A DNA stretch of 64,000 nt from Sporolactobacillus sp. THM7-4 (lineage in GTDB: Bacteria > Bacillota > Bacilli > Bacillales > Sporolactobacillaceae). Below the pieces are notes generated by a model that was given only the letters and a program-made list of their open reading frames with translations, was not told where the DNA came from and searched no databases. Below, one piece after another: positions 30,454 to 41,493 of this stretch. Each line of letters begins with the position of its first letter. Positions within the stretch are counted from its first letter, which is position 1. The translations under genes were made by a program, and so were the position numbers. The stretch is taken from the NCBI RefSeq assembly GCF_004153165.1, contig NZ_SEMD01000001.1, forward strand, positions 186,001 through 250,000, given 5' to 3'.

Positions 30454-30506
30454 TACTATAGTCAATAGTTGAAAATACAAATTCAAATAAGAAGGGGGTT
30501 CGTTCA

Positions 30507-31091
30507 ATGCCTTTAATCCCAACAGTCATTGAGCAAACAAACCGCGGTGAACGTGCTTATGACATTTATTCCCGCTTACTGAAAGACCGTATCATTATGC
30601 TGGGAACGGCAATTGACGATAACGTAGCGAACGCCGTTGTCGCCCAACTGCTTTTCCTCGCCGCTGAAGACTCCGAGAAGGACATTTCTCTTTATATCAA
30701 CAGTCCTGGCGGATCGATCACAGCAGGTATGGCTATTTATGATACGATGCAATATATCAAACCGAAAGTATCAACGATTTGTATTGGCATGGCCGCTTCG
30801 ATGGGCAGCTTCCTGCTGACAGCCGGAGAAATCGGCAAACGTTATGCGCTTCCGAACAGTGAAATCATGATTCACCAGCCACTCGGCGGTATGCAGGGCC
30901 AGGCTTCCGACATGGAAATTCACGCGCGCAGAATCATTAAGATCCGCGAAAAGCTGAATCATATTTATGCTGATCGGACCGGCCAGCCGTACGACGTGAT
31001 TGCCCGCGACACTGATCGTGACAATTTCATGTCTGCTGAAGAAGCGAAAAAGTATGGTCTGATTGATGAAATATTAACTACATCCAAATAA
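30507..31091 (+). CDS. clpP: ATP-dependent Clp protease proteolytic subunit
   Basis: A 194-residue serine peptidase that forms the double heptamer used by ClpX, ClpC and ClpE. The catalytic triad is Ser in [11 protein letters not shown] (near residue 98), His in IMIHQPLGG (near 123) and Asp in [10 protein letters not shown] (near 172). A GAAGGGGGT site precedes the ATG. Regulated by CtsR through the operator just upstream. Confidence 0.98.
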   Translation: MPLIPTVIEQTNRGERAYDIYSRLLKDRIIMLGTAIDDNVANAVVAQLLFLAAEDSEKDISLYINSPGGSITAGMAIYDTMQYIKPKVSTICIGMAASMGSFLLTAGEIGKRYALPNSEIMIHQPLGGMQGQASDMEIHARRIIKIREKLNHIYADRTGQPYDVIARDTDRDNFMSAEEAKKYGLIDEILTTSK

Positions 31092-31101
31092 CAGACTCAA
31101 G

Positions 31102-31126
31102 GCCCGGCCAAAATTCGGCCGGGCTA
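31102..31126 (+). terminator. Terminator after clpP
   Basis: GCCCGGCC/GGCCGGGC stem with a short AT-rich loop, followed by TATTCTATTGCTTT; the T-run is imperfect. Confidence 0.65.
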
Positions 31127-31296
31127 TTCTATTGCTTTGCAGCGGCTTCTCAGCCCCCGTTTCATCCTGCCGTATTAGCGGCTGTGATCGGCCGACTATG
31201 TCGCCAGCCGTTTTGACCACAATGCAAAACCTGGCGAAGCCAGGTCCCTGACGCAGGCTGAGCGTTAGTTTTGTTTATACTGGTTACTGCTAAGAT

Positions 31297-31336
31297 CAAA
31301 AAGGCTCCGTCTCCCTGTTGGAAAACGGAGCCTTTT
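31297..31336 (-). terminator. Terminator of the rapZ-yvcK-whiA-crh operon
   Basis: AAAAAGGCTCCGT/ACGGAGCCTTTTT inverted repeat abutting the crh stop codon; T-run on the minus strand. Confidence 0.88.
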
Positions 31337-31594
31337 TCAGTGCCCGTTCTCAATTATCGCCGAAAGTTTGGCAATCGCTTCTCCTTCATCAGGACCATCC
31401 GCAGTAAGGATGACCTGTTCCCCAAAACCGGGTGCGAGACTCATGACTCCCATGATGCTTTTCACATTTGCGACTTTGCCGTCTTTTTTCAGAGTGACAT
31501 GGGAATGAAAGCGGTTAGCTTCCTGAACAAACAAAGCTGCGGGACGAGCTTGCAGACCATCCCGCAACTGTACTGTCACTGTTTTTTCCAACAA
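31337..31594 (-). CDS. crh: Catabolite repression HPr-like protein Crh
   Basis: An 85-residue HPr paralogue. The phosphotransfer histidine of HPr is replaced by Gln in GLQARPAALFVQEANRF (position 15), while the regulatory serine is kept in KSIMGVMSL (Ser46). HprK phosphorylates Crh at that serine and Crh-P acts as CcpA corepressor; it cannot take part in sugar transport. It is the last gene of the rapZ-yvcK-whiA-crh operon, and HprK is encoded about 9 kb away. Confidence 0.96.
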   Translation of the reverse strand: MLEKTVTVQLRDGLQARPAALFVQEANRFHSHVTLKKDGKVANVKSIMGVMSLAPGFGEQVILTADGPDEGEAIAKLSAIIENGH

Positions 31595-31637
31595 AGAGAT
31601 TCCTCCTTTCTGATACGTCAGTCTTTATTCCGTTTTT

Positions 31638-32570
31638 TTACTGTCCCTGACGAATATGATTTGCAATCGCTTCGATTTTCCGAAAGCGATGGTTAATACC
31701 AGATTTACTGATCGGCTCCCCATTCACCAGTTCGCCAAGTTCCTTTAATGTAACATCCGGATGTTTCAGCCGAAGTTCGGCAATCTCCCTCAATTTATCA
31801 GGCAATTCGCTGAGACCGACACTCTTCTCAATCAACCGGATATTTTCCATTTGCCTCATTGCCGCTGTAACCGTCTTGTTCAGGTTTGCTGTTTCACAGT
31901 TTACCAGTCTGTTTACTGAGTTACGCATGTCTTTAACAATGCGGATATCCTCAAAATAAAAGAGAGCCTTGTTGGCACCGATGATACTCAGAAAATCGGT
32001 AATTTTCTCGCCCTCTTTCATATAAATGATGTAACCGTTTTTACGAGGGAGAACCTTAACATTAAGTTTAAAGGTATTCATCAGTTTAGCCAAAGAATAA
32101 GTATGTTCTTCATAATTTGAAAAAATTTCTAAATGATAGGAAGATTCCGGGTGATTCAGCGACCCTCCGGCGAGGAAGGCTCCACGCAGGTATGACCTCG
32201 AGCAGCACTTTTTCTCTACCAGCTCATCCGCAATTTCCCTTGTAAACTGTCCCTGTCCGTCAATGATTTTTAAATCTTCAAGATAGGGCCGCGCCGATTC
32301 CTTCAACCGGACAATATAGACATTATTTTTTTTCAAACGCATTTTCCTGCGTACAAGAATCTCGATCGAGTAATTGTAGGCTTGCTTAATCAGTCTGTAG
32401 ATCCGTCTGGAAATGGCTGCATTTTCCGTCGCGATATCAAGCTCGACACGCTTGTTCCGAATCGATACAAAGCCGTTCATACGGGTTAAAGCGGCAAGCT
32501 CCGCACGTGCGCAGCAATTATCAACCTGTAACGTCGTTAATTCTCTTTTTGTATCTGCCGCAAATGACAT
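31638..32570 (-). CDS. whiA: DNA-binding protein WhiA
   Basis: A 310-residue protein with an N-terminal LAGLIDADG-like fold ([25 protein letters not shown]) lacking nuclease function and a C-terminal helix-turn-helix ([22 protein letters not shown] in parts). In Bacilli it affects chromosome segregation and division. It lies 16 nt before yvcK's stop in the conserved cluster order. Confidence 0.96.
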   Translation of the reverse strand: MSFAADTKRELTTLQVDNCCARAELAALTRMNGFVSIRNKRVELDIATENAAISRRIYRLIKQAYNYSIEILVRRKMRLKKNNVYIVRLKESARPYLEDLKIIDGQGQFTREIADELVEKKCCSRSYLRGAFLAGGSLNHPESSYHLEIFSNYEEHTYSLAKLMNTFKLNVKVLPRKNGYIIYMKEGEKITDFLSIIGANKALFYFEDIRIVKDMRNSVNRLVNCETANLNKTVTAAMRQMENIRLIEKSVGLSELPDKLREIAELRLKHPDVTLKELGELVNGEPISKSGINHRFRKIEAIANHIRQGQ

Positions 32571-32585
32571 CGCAAGCGCCCCCTT

Positions 32586-33548
32586 TTACACTTTATTTTC
32601 TGAAAGCTGCGACATCAGCACCCGCCCGACTGCAGCTTCGTTGTGCCGGATCACTCCGCCTGTCGTCTTAATCAGGGGCGTGCTAATCACATTCAGCCCC
32701 TGACTACAAAGCATTTCACGATCCACAGGAACAGGTTCAGCCTCCTCCGCCGCGTATCGTTTGAGAATATCGGCAGAGATCGGCTGATCATTAACCAGGA
32801 TCGCGTCAAGGAACGGACGGGTCACGTGACGGTTGATGACAGAAACATGATCAGACGCGCTGAAGCCATCTGTCTCGCCCTTTTGTGTCATCACATTGCA
32901 GACATACACTTTTCTTGCTTTTGAGCGAATAATTTCTTCCGCCAGTTCCGGTACGAGCAGGTTTGGTATCACGCTTGTGTAGAGACTTCCCGGACCAAGG
33001 GTAATCAGATCCGCTTCTCTGATCGCTTTGACGCTCTCCGGAAGTGGCCGGATCGTCCCCGGTTTCAGATAGACACGGGCAATTTTTTTATTTGCTTTCG
33101 GAATCCGGGATTCTCCTTCGACGACTGTACCGTCGCTCATTACCGCGCCAAGCACAATGCTTTGATCAGCGGCGGGGAGCACTTCTCCATGTACATTAAG
33201 AATATGGCTCATCTCACTGACGCCCTTTACAAAATCCCCGGTTATCGACGTCAGTGCGGCAATCAAAAGATTTCCGAGTGAATGGCCGTTCAATCCGCTG
33301 TCTGTCTGGAACCGGTGCTGAAGAAGCTTTTCGAACATCGGTTCAACATCCGACAGAGCGACGAGCACATTGCGAATGTCGCCCGGAGGAGGAATCTGCA
33401 GCTCATTTCTCAGCTTTCCGCTGCTCCCGCCGTCATCAGCTACAGTAACAATCGCTGTGATGTCGATCGGATATTTCTTCAGCCCCCGGAGCACCGCCGG
33501 AAGCCCGGTTCCCCCTCCGATAGCAACTACTTTCTTTCTATTGTTCAT
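32586..33548 (-). CDS. yvcK: Gluconeogenesis/morphology factor YvcK
   Basis: A 320-residue CofD/UPF0052-family protein that binds UDP-sugars and is needed for normal cell shape on gluconeogenic carbon. N-terminal VVAIGGGTGLPAVLRGLKKY is the nucleotide-binding loop; VTVADDGGSSGKLR and PPGDIRNVLVAL are the other family motifs. Encoded between rapZ (6 nt spacing) and whiA. Confidence 0.95.
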   Translation of the reverse strand: MNNRKKVVAIGGGTGLPAVLRGLKKYPIDITAIVTVADDGGSSGKLRNELQIPPPGDIRNVLVALSDVEPMFEKLLQHRFQTDSGLNGHSLGNLLIAALTSITGDFVKGVSEMSHILNVHGEVLPAADQSIVLGAVMSDGTVVEGESRIPKANKKIARVYLKPGTIRPLPESVKAIREADLITLGPGSLYTSVIPNLLVPELAEEIIRSKARKVYVCNVMTQKGETDGFSASDHVSVINRHVTRPFLDAILVNDQPISADILKRYAAEEAEPVPVDREMLCSQGLNVISTPLIKTTGGVIRHNEAAVGRVLMSQLSENKV

Positions 33549-33554
33549 TTTTCA

Positions 33555-34418
33555 TTATTTCCCTTTCTCTATATCCCGATGCGATACGCTCGTCGGATAG
33601 TCCGTACTCAGCTTACTTCCGATCCATTCAGCAAGCGCGACCGAACGATGCTTCCCCCCTGTACAGCCGATAGCGATCACAAGCTGTCTTTTTCCCTCAC
33701 GTTTATACTGGGGAACCATGAAGTTAAGCAGTTCCATCAGTTTTTGCAGAAATTGCTTTGTTTCGGACCACTTCAGGACATACTCCGAGATGTCTTCATC
33801 AAGACCGGTCCTGTCCCGCATATGCTGAATATAGTATGGATTCGGCAGAAAACGGACGTCAAATACGAGATCGGCGTCTATTGGAAGACCGTACTTAAAA
33901 CCGAATGACACCATATTGACACGAAACGTTTCGCTCTCAGTGCCAAACTGGCTGATGATCCGGTCACGAAGCTGCCTGGAAGTCATGTCCGTTGTATCGA
34001 TATAATATTGGGCAAGCCCTTTAACTTCTTCAAGTTTCTTACGTTCAAGTCGGATGCCTTCGATTGGGCGTCCCTTTGATAAAGGATGCGACCGGCGTGT
34101 TTCCTTATATCTACGGACAAGCGTCTGATCCTTTGCATCGAGAAACAGTATTTTGGGTCTGATTTTTTGTGAATGACTGAATGCATCAAGGGACGAAAAG
34201 AGCGAGTCGAAAAATTCCCGGCCGCGCAGATCCATCACCAATGCCAGTTTATTCAATTTATCTGAATCGGAGTCTTCGATCAGGTCGATGAACTTGGGCA
34301 ATAAATTCGGCGGAAGGTTATCGATACAAAAATAGCCCAGATCCTCGAAAATACGCGTCGCCACCGTCTTTCCGGCACCCGACATTCCGGTTATGATTAC
34401 CACTTGAATGTCTTTCAT
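33555..34418 (-). CDS. rapZ: RNase adapter protein RapZ (YvcJ)
   Basis: A 287-residue P-loop nucleotidase. Walker A is GMSGAGKT near residues 10-17 and the C-terminal domain contains [19 protein letters not shown]. In enterobacteria RapZ guides RNase E to small RNAs; in B. subtilis YvcJ hydrolyses nucleotides and affects competence. First gene of the rapZ-yvcK-whiA-crh operon. The Nudix gene yvcI that precedes it in B. subtilis is absent. Confidence 0.94.
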   Translation of the reverse strand: MKDIQVVIITGMSGAGKTVATRIFEDLGYFCIDNLPPNLLPKFIDLIEDSDSDKLNKLALVMDLRGREFFDSLFSSLDAFSHSQKIRPKILFLDAKDQTLVRRYKETRRSHPLSKGRPIEGIRLERKKLEEVKGLAQYYIDTTDMTSRQLRDRIISQFGTESETFRVNMVSFGFKYGLPIDADLVFDVRFLPNPYYIQHMRDRTGLDEDISEYVLKWSETKQFLQKLMELLNFMVPQYKREGKRQLVIAIGCTGGKHRSVALAEWIGSKLSTDYPTSVSHRDIEKGK

Positions 34419-34921
34419 CTAACATCCGTCCCGTCACCATTCAGATTGTTAAAAAAAACGGCTTGCGGTTCACAAAAATTAAGAGAAACGCTGATTGCTT
34501 ACTTGACCGCTTACCTTACAGTATACTCGAAAATTCGAAGTTCAGAAAGAGCCAGTACATGTAGTCCGTTGAGTAATGGTTTATTGTTTTACAGAATCGT
34601 ATCGGGTCACGTCAGGCTATGGACATGATCTGTCGATTTTTAATACATGAAAGTGAAACTTCCAATCAGGTCTTTAAAAAAAAAACGGCACGTGCTGGAA
34701 GCCGTGTCGCCCAATGCAAGTATTTATTAAAAAGGGGGTCAATTCCTATTTTATACTACCTCTGATTCATTTCAGTCACGTTACATTCAGATTAAGTGAG
34801 CGTTAAATGTGAGACGCCGCTGGAACCGTTCTTTAGTTGTGCGGCCGTAACTGACTGTACCGAGCCAGAATCCTTGCAAGATGATTGTCGTATGGGCGGA
34901 AAATGAACCGTCTCATCAGAT
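34419..34921. other. Intergenic region between trxB and rapZ
   Basis: No gene is seen in these 503 nt. At 34676-34705 the minus strand has a 5-bp ACGGC/GCCGT hairpin followed by ten T residues, a plausible terminator for trxB read-through. A rapZ promoter probably lies at 34490-34550 (minus strand TATACT is present, but the -35 is weak). Confidence 0.4.
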
Positions 34922-35890
<969 letters not shown>

Positions 35891-35989
35891 TTATTTATCC
35901 TGACAGATTCTAAAATTATTTTCTGCTTATTTAATAATTCTATGCTATTAAAGAAGCCGCTTTATGTCCAGAGAACTGCTCACAGGGTT

Positions 35990-37513
35990 TTAATTGAACA
36001 GCATCATTCCTTCTTCCCACTGTTTCTCCAAAGCACCGCTCAGTTCACGGATATGCTTTCTCACGCGGTAGACAGTCGACCCTACGGATTCGGCAATTTC
36101 TTTCTGTGACGTATGAACGCCGAATTCTTTTTTCCAAAGATACAGCAGAGCGCCCGCCCATCCGTGCCAGTCGATCTCCGAATCCTGATCAATCACCGTG
36201 TCTGCGACCGCCCAAAAGCTGTACAACTCGGCGTGTTTGATCGTTTCCTTCCCTCCGCCAAGCTGCCGCTCCACTTCACGCATGATCTGGAGCCGGCCGC
36301 TTGGCCTTTCGTCCAGCCGCTCTCTGAGAAGCCGTCGGGCAACAGTTTTGACAGCCGGATTCGGTCCATTTTCCGCCGCCTCGGCCAGCAGCTCTTCGTC
36401 TCCTGCATGTGACAGATAAAATAACGAAAACAGCTGATAGGATTGATTGCTCTCCCATATTTCTCTTTTCAGAAGATCCCGGACCATGAAATTGCCGTTT
36501 GCCCCCGGTTCAAACATCATTTCCTGAATTTTATTATACTTAAACGGGTGAAAGGGTTTGTTACTGAAAAAGTCTACATTTTCCCAGTTTTTCTCGGCCA
36601 GATCCATTCGTCCGACGTGATAAGCGGCAAGAGCCATCCAAAAACTGAAAACCTGATCCACGCGTGCTCCATTTTTCTTCGCAAAAGTTAACCATTCATA
36701 CGCTTTTTCATAGTCGCAGACATAGAGATAGGTTGAACCCAGTTTTCCGCAATGTTCCGGGAAAAACGGATAAAGATGATCAAGCCGTTTTAAAATTTCA
36801 TTTAAGTTCTTCTTATCATCCAGATCATAGAAAAAAGTCGCCAGATTGCACAGGGCATGAATGTTTCCCGGATCCCTTTCCAATACGTGCATGGCCGTCC
36901 CGATCGCCTGATCTGTTTCTCCAATGGAAAAATAGGCAATGGTCAGGTTATTCTGCGCAGCCAGAAAATCTGGCTCGTCCTTTATGACGTCCTGAAACAG
37001 ATTTATTGCTTCTTCATAACGGCCGTGTTCAAGAGCGCGTCTGCCTCGCTCATGGGTGCTGACAAAAGACGACTCTTCAGCCATATTTCCCGTCTCATCA
37101 GTCAACATCTGATAGAGCTCCATTGCCTCATGCTGGAATGCTCCGTTCGGTTCGAGAGCAAGATAAGTATTGACCTCTTCCAATGCCTCCTGGAACTCGC
37201 CGAGATAAGCATAATTGTTGGCCATAAAAAAATAGCATTCAGTCATATTATCATCAAGTTCATAGACCACTTTTTTTAACAGGCTGATCGATGATTCATA
37301 TTGTTCCAATTCCGATAAAATGGCGGCCTGCTGGCACAGGTACTCCACTTCGTTCGGCTTAAATGACAGCGCACGCTCAATGTACCTGCTTGCGTTCTCC
37401 AGTTCCCCTCTTTGATAGCAAGCCATTCCCTTTTTGAAAAAAAACTCTCCGTCGGGATGAAATGAAATGACTTGTGCTTTATCGGAATTCTTTCCTTCTT
37501 TCATAAATTTCAT
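35990..37513 (-). CDS. Tetratricopeptide-repeat protein (YvcD-like)
   Basis: A 507-residue protein made largely of TPR helices (repeats visible at about 20-60, 65-130, 140-210 and beyond: GRYEEAINLFQDVIKDEPDF, IGTAMHVLERDPGNIHALCN). The C-terminus contains TSQKEIAESVGSTVYRVRKHI, a helix-turn-helix-like stretch. TPRs mediate protein contacts; partner unknown. It lies upstream of trxB, as yvcD does in B. subtilis. Start could be either of two ATGs 9 nt apart. Confidence 0.85.
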   Translation of the reverse strand: MKFMKEGKNSDKAQVISFHPDGEFFFKKGMACYQRGELENASRYIERALSFKPNEVEYLCQQAAILSELEQYESSISLLKKVVYELDDNMTECYFFMANNYAYLGEFQEALEEVNTYLALEPNGAFQHEAMELYQMLTDETGNMAEESSFVSTHERGRRALEHGRYEEAINLFQDVIKDEPDFLAAQNNLTIAYFSIGETDQAIGTAMHVLERDPGNIHALCNLATFFYDLDDKKNLNEILKRLDHLYPFFPEHCGKLGSTYLYVCDYEKAYEWLTFAKKNGARVDQVFSFWMALAAYHVGRMDLAEKNWENVDFFSNKPFHPFKYNKIQEMMFEPGANGNFMVRDLLKREIWESNQSYQLFSLFYLSHAGDEELLAEAAENGPNPAVKTVARRLLRERLDERPSGRLQIMREVERQLGGGKETIKHAELYSFWAVADTVIDQDSEIDWHGWAGALLYLWKKEFGVHTSQKEIAESVGSTVYRVRKHIRELSGALEKQWEEGMMLFN

Positions 37514-37646
37514 ATTCCCCCGTAATACAAATATGGACGTTCATTCAAAGTATAGCATATTTAAGACTGCCTATTGTTAAATCAGAATCGAAAAGTGTAC
37601 AAAATCAAAACCTTACATCCGGCCGGTTATCTGCATTTCATACGGC

Positions 37647-37766
37647 GGGTACTCTATTCGGAGTATCGCAGGTAATTTTGCACGACCGTCGATATATTTT
37701 GAGTTTCGCTGATATTTTTACGTGATCGTCGATATTTTCGGAGTATCGCCGATATTTTTGCACGGC
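37647..37766. repeat. Three tandem 40-bp degenerate repeats
   Basis: Units begin at 37647, 37687 and 37727. The last two start CGTCGATAT and share GAGTNTCGCNGATATTTTT; the first is more diverged (GGAGTATCGC, then AATTTTGCACG). Each has inverted CGATA/TATCG elements. They lie in the gap between doxX and the TPR gene. The rest of the 37514-37871 gap holds only the doxX terminator. Confidence 0.75.
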
Positions 37767-37813
37767 GTGTCCTTTCAGAGCGGCAGCATAGCTGCAGCCC
37801 GCAAACTCTTCTC

Positions 37814-37856
37814 AAAAAAAAGCCGGCACTCTGAATAATGAACCAGTGCCGACTAT
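37814..37856 (-). terminator. Terminator of doxX
   Basis: GTCGGCACT/AGTGCCGGC stem followed by eight T residues on the minus strand. Confidence 0.88.
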
Positions 37857-37871
37857 TTGTTCTTTTATTGG

Positions 37872-38408
37872 TCAGGATGCAGCTTTTCTCCGGTTAACCG
37901 TCGGGCCTGATTTATGAAACCATCCGCTCACTTTGCTGCGCAGCCACGGAATGACCCAATAGTCGCCGCCCCATTTGCCGGCATTAAATCCTGCGAAGAG
38001 AATGATGCTGCCAATCAGTACGTACAACGGATTGGTCGACACGGTGCCTGCAAACATGTATACAAAATTCATCATCAGTCCGAAAAAGACAGCCGCTGTC
38101 GTTAATGTACCTAAAAGAAGTCCAAGACCTACAAGCAGTTCGCCCCAGGCCACCATAAAACTAAAGAAACCTGAACCGGGTAACGCAACGTGCTGCAGAA
38201 ATCCGTTGAACGGTCCATATAAGACATTTCCCTCAGGTCCTGTAACAGGATGGGCAATTGCACCTTTTATGAAACCGGATGCATCGAAGGGTTTCGCCCC
38301 GAAAACCTTGTGGATACCATCCATCAGCCATTGCCAGCCAAGCCAGAGACGCAGAAATAGTAAAATGACGGAAGACGATTTGCTTGTTCTGAGCCAATGT
38401 ACCATCAT
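37872..38408 (-). CDS. DoxX-family membrane protein
   Basis: A 178-residue DoxX/DoxD-like protein with about four membrane helices (near residues 12-30, 80-100, 105-125 and 130-150). Family members are linked to quinone-coupled thiosulfate oxidation or to redox stress complexes. The N-terminal LFLRLWLGWQWLMDGIHKVFG with Trp and Gly positions is typical. The upstream Fnr-type operator suggests expression under oxygen limitation. Monocistronic. Confidence 0.82.
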   Translation of the reverse strand: MMVHWLRTSKSSSVILLFLRLWLGWQWLMDGIHKVFGAKPFDASGFIKGAIAHPVTGPEGNVLYGPFNGFLQHVALPGSGFFSFMVAWGELLVGLGLLLGTLTTAAVFFGLMMNFVYMFAGTVSTNPLYVLIGSIILFAGFNAGKWGGDYWVIPWLRSKVSGWFHKSGPTVNRRKAAS

Positions 38409-38481
38409 GTTTACCCCCTTCGAACCGCATATAAGCGGTTACAATTAAGTTTTAGCGGGTACTTCTTTTTCCCGCACCTTT

Positions 38482-38525
38482 GTTATACAACATACCTGCT
38501 GAATGATCATGTGATCAATATCACA
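38482..38525 (-). promoter_or_regulatory. Fnr/Crp-type operator and -10 of doxX
   Basis: A perfect TGTGA-N6-TCACA palindrome lies at 38510-38525. On the minus strand a TATAAC -10 lies at 38482-38487, so the predicted start is near 38475 and the palindrome is centred about -42, the class II activator position used by Fnr. Confidence 0.65.
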
Positions 38526-38577
38526 CTTGGAGAAATTTTTCACATGGTTTTTTTCTTCAAATCTGCCGGCAGTTTTC

Positions 38578-39228
38578 TCATTGCTGGCGGCTTCCGCTCA
38601 CGGCAAACTGCAGAAGATCAGTTATCTTATTGATCAGAAAATCCGGATTCTCTTTTTCCAGGGTATACCTTCCTTTAATTGACCAGCTGACTCCTGCTGT
38701 CCGAACCTGCGCATTTCGGCCCGCTTCAATATCCGATGGGCTGTCCCCGATCATCAGCGTCGATTCCGGCTCTGCAGCAAGTTCCGCCATGGCCCGTACA
38801 ACCGGCTCGGCGTCGGGTTTTGGCCGGATCACATCATCAATGGTAATAATCGATCCGAAGTAATCGGCAATACCTGATAAGTGAAGACCTTTATTGACCA
38901 TATCTCTCTGTTTGGTCGTGACAACACCCAGCCGGCAGCCCATTTCTGCAAGTTCTGCAAGTGTTTCACGAACGAGAGGATAGTCTTTGACCAGTTGATC
39001 ATGAAAACGACGGTTGTGGTCGCGGTATAGATCGATCATCTCATCAGCAAGTCCCGGATCAACCCGGTTAAAACTGACCTCCAGCGGTTCACCTAAAAAA
39101 GGGATCAATTCTTCCCGTTGAAATTTTCCCGGGAAGAATTGATCGAGCGTAAATTGAAAAGAAGCAAGAATCAGTTCATTCGTATTAATCAGCGTGCCGT
39201 CCAGATCAAATAAGAATGTTTTTATCAA
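38578..39228 (-). CDS. ppaX: Pyrophosphatase PpaX
   Basis: A 216-residue HAD-family enzyme that hydrolyses the pyrophosphate released when HprK dephosphorylates HPr-Ser-P. HAD motif I TFLFDLDGTLINTNELI is at the N-terminus; motif II VVTTKQRDM and motif III PKPDAEPV follow, with MIGDSPSDIEAGRNA as motif IV. A TTG at 39228, 7 nt after GGAGG, gives the standard 216-residue length; the frame continues nine codons upstream. It lies downstream of lgt and hprK as in B. subtilis. Confidence 0.93.
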   Translation of the reverse strand: MIKTFLFDLDGTLINTNELILASFQFTLDQFFPGKFQREELIPFLGEPLEVSFNRVDPGLADEMIDLYRDHNRRFHDQLVKDYPLVRETLAELAEMGCRLGVVTTKQRDMVNKGLHLSGIADYFGSIITIDDVIRPKPDAEPVVRAMAELAAEPESTLMIGDSPSDIEAGRNAQVRTAGVSWSIKGRYTLEKENPDFLINKITDLLQFAVSGSRQQ

Positions 39229-39502
39229 AAAAAGTCCTCCAGTCACGGGTTTCATTGCAGTAAATGACTATTCTTCTGTGCAGAACGATAGAGCCGGGTT
39301 TCGGGCCTGCTCCTGGCCCGAAACAGCCGGCGCGCACCGACGTGCTGCCTCGATCGAGCTGCTAATATGGTACGCTTTCCATTAAGGAGTATACCCGAAA
39401 ATATTTATCCCGCACGGAAGCAGGCTAAAAACTCAGGCGTCCTGTCGCACCGCCTGCACGAACGCATCCTGTACGCCCGAACCACTTTGTTGATGGAAAA
39501 TT

Positions 39503-40312
39503 TTATTTATCCAGATAGTGGGGTCGCTTCTCAGATCTGAATCGCCAATATAGAAAAAGACCAGCTGCGGCGATGAGCAGGATTACGGAGAGCATCTGCG
39601 ATACACGGATGGAACCGAGCATCAGGCTGTCTGTACGCAAACCTTCGATATACCAGCGGCCGATCGAATACCAGATCACATAGGAAAGAAACATCCCTCC
39701 CCTTTGCAGATTCACGCGACGCAGCAGAAGCAGTATAATAAATCCGGCAAAATCCCATATAGACTCATAAAGAAAAGTTGGAATATAATAGGTGCCATTA
39801 ATATACATTTGATTGATAATGAAGTCCGGCAGATGCAGGTTTTCCAGTGCCCGGCGTGTCGTTGGACCGCCGTGGGCTTCCTGATTCATGAAATTGCCCC
39901 AGCGGCCGATCGCCTGTCCGAGAATGACGCTGGGTGCAGCGATATCGGCGACTTTCCAGAAAGACAGCCCGCGAACCATGCAAAACACAATCGTTGTCAC
40001 GACGGCCCCGATCAGAGCCCCATAAATAGCGATCCCGCCGTTCCAGATGGCGATAATCTCTCCAGGATGCTGTACATAATATGACCATTTAAAGACGACA
40101 TAATAAATACGCGCGCAAACGATCGCGATCGGAGCAGCAAATAAAATTAAGTCTACATATGTATCCTGCGGAAGGCCGAGCCTTTTTCCTTCACGCATGG
40201 CAAGAAGAAGTCCGAGAAGGGCCCCTGCTGCGATGATGACCCCATACCAGTAAATATGAACAGGTCCTAACTGCAGAGCAACCCTGTTCAGCGGTTCAAT
40301 CGTCTGATCCAT
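39503..40312 (-). CDS. lgt: Prolipoprotein diacylglyceryl transferase
   Basis: A 269-residue membrane enzyme that transfers diacylglycerol from phosphatidylglycerol to the lipobox cysteine of prolipoproteins. About seven membrane helices; the Lgt signature [16 protein letters not shown] lies near residue 140, and the FLYESIWDF region follows. Part of the hprK-lgt-ppaX cluster. Confidence 0.97.
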   Translation of the reverse strand: MDQTIEPLNRVALQLGPVHIYWYGVIIAAGALLGLLLAMREGKRLGLPQDTYVDLILFAAPIAIVCARIYYVVFKWSYYVQHPGEIIAIWNGGIAIYGALIGAVVTTIVFCMVRGLSFWKVADIAAPSVILGQAIGRWGNFMNQEAHGGPTTRRALENLHLPDFIINQMYINGTYYIPTFLYESIWDFAGFIILLLLRRVNLQRGGMFLSYVIWYSIGRWYIEGLRTDSLMLGSIRVSQMLSVILLIAAAGLFLYWRFRSEKRPHYLDK

Positions 40313-40505
40313 TACGTTTCTTCACCTCTTCAGTATCTTCCGTTGTCTTTGATTGCGGAGTACTGCCATCAGCGACCTTACAGATCCGCACTTACTTTTC
40401 CAATCTAATCAGCGCTCAGTCCGCCAGTCCATGTCACCCGGATCATGTCCCTTTTTCGTTTGATGGACTCATGTATCCGGCCATAAAATTTGATCTTTCT
40501 CTCGA

Positions 40506-41426
40506 TCAGCGCTCATGAAGCGCGTCATTCAGCCGGTCGGAAAACTGCTGAGCCGCATGGAATCCCATATTTTTCAAACGGTAATTCATGGCGGCCACTT
40601 CAATAATAACAGCAAGGTTTCTCCCTGGCCGGACAGGCAGAACGAGCCTTGGCAGTTCCGTATCAATGAACTTAATTTTTTCTTCATCAAGTCCGAGCCG
40701 GTCATAGACTTTATTTTCTTCCCAAAGTTCAAGATGAACGACAAGAGATACCCTTTTATAGTTTCGCACGGCGCCTGCACCGAAAAGTGTCATGACATTG
40801 ATAATTCCAAGTCCACGGATTTCCAGCAAATGCTGAATCAGCTCCGGAGCGTTTCCGATCAGCTCGGATTCTCCCTCCTGGCGGATTTCAACCGAATCAT
40901 CCGCCACAAGCCTGTGGCCACGCTTGACAAGCTCAAGTGCCGTCTCGCTTTTTCCGACGCCGCTCTCTCCTGTAATCAGAACCCCGACACCGTAGACGTC
41001 GACCAGTACACCGTGGACTGCCGTCATCGGGGCAAGACGCGATTCCAGGTAATTCGTAATCATACTGCTCAGTCTTGTTGTCTTCATCCTTGAAGAAAGT
41101 ATCGGCACATTTCGTTTATTCGACGAAGTGATGAACTCCTCGGGTATTTCCATTCCCCGGGAAATAATAATACACGGAGTTTGTGCCGTGCAGAGCTGTG
41201 ACGTCCGTTTATAGCGTTCGTCCGTACTCAATTCGTTAAAAAAAGAAAGTTCCGTCCGGCCGAGAAGCTGCAGCCTTCGCCTCGGGTAATAGGTAAAATA
41301 ACCTGCGATTTCAAGACCCGGGCGTGAAATATCGCTGACAATAATTTCCCGGTCAATACCTTCTTTACCGCTGACAAGTTTTAAATCAAAATGTTCGATC
41401 AGGTCACTGACGCGCACCTTATTCAT
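40506..41426 (-). CDS. hprK: HPr kinase/phosphorylase
   Basis: A bifunctional enzyme of about 306 residues that phosphorylates HPr and Crh on Ser46 and removes the phosphate again. Walker A is GESGVGKS near residue 156, followed by [10 protein letters not shown]; the family signature [18 protein letters not shown] is present. The frame is open to an ATG at 41471, but alignment with known HprK starts favours 41426 ([12 protein letters not shown]). That ATG has no good ribosome site. A 24-codon frame (41419-41493) ends overlapping it, so translation may be coupled. Confidence 0.94.
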   Translation of the reverse strand: MNKVRVSDLIEHFDLKLVSGKEGIDREIIVSDISRPGLEIAGYFTYYPRRRLQLLGRTELSFFNELSTDERYKRTSQLCTAQTPCIIISRGMEIPEEFITSSNKRNVPILSSRMKTTRLSSMITNYLESRLAPMTAVHGVLVDVYGVGVLITGESGVGKSETALELVKRGHRLVADDSVEIRQEGESELIGNAPELIQHLLEIRGLGIINVMTLFGAGAVRNYKRVSLVVHLELWEENKVYDRLGLDEEKIKFIDTELPRLVLPVRPGRNLAVIIEVAAMNYRLKNMGFHAAQQFSDRLNDALHER

Positions 41427-41493
41427 AAGCGATTTCTGCTGTCCGGGACTTAAAGCCCCTTCTTTCTTCATCGTGCACTTGTTCTGAAATCAT

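Noticed and set aside
37647-37766. Possible CRISPR array
   Set aside because: Units are contiguous and degenerate with no unique spacers, and no cas genes are in the window.
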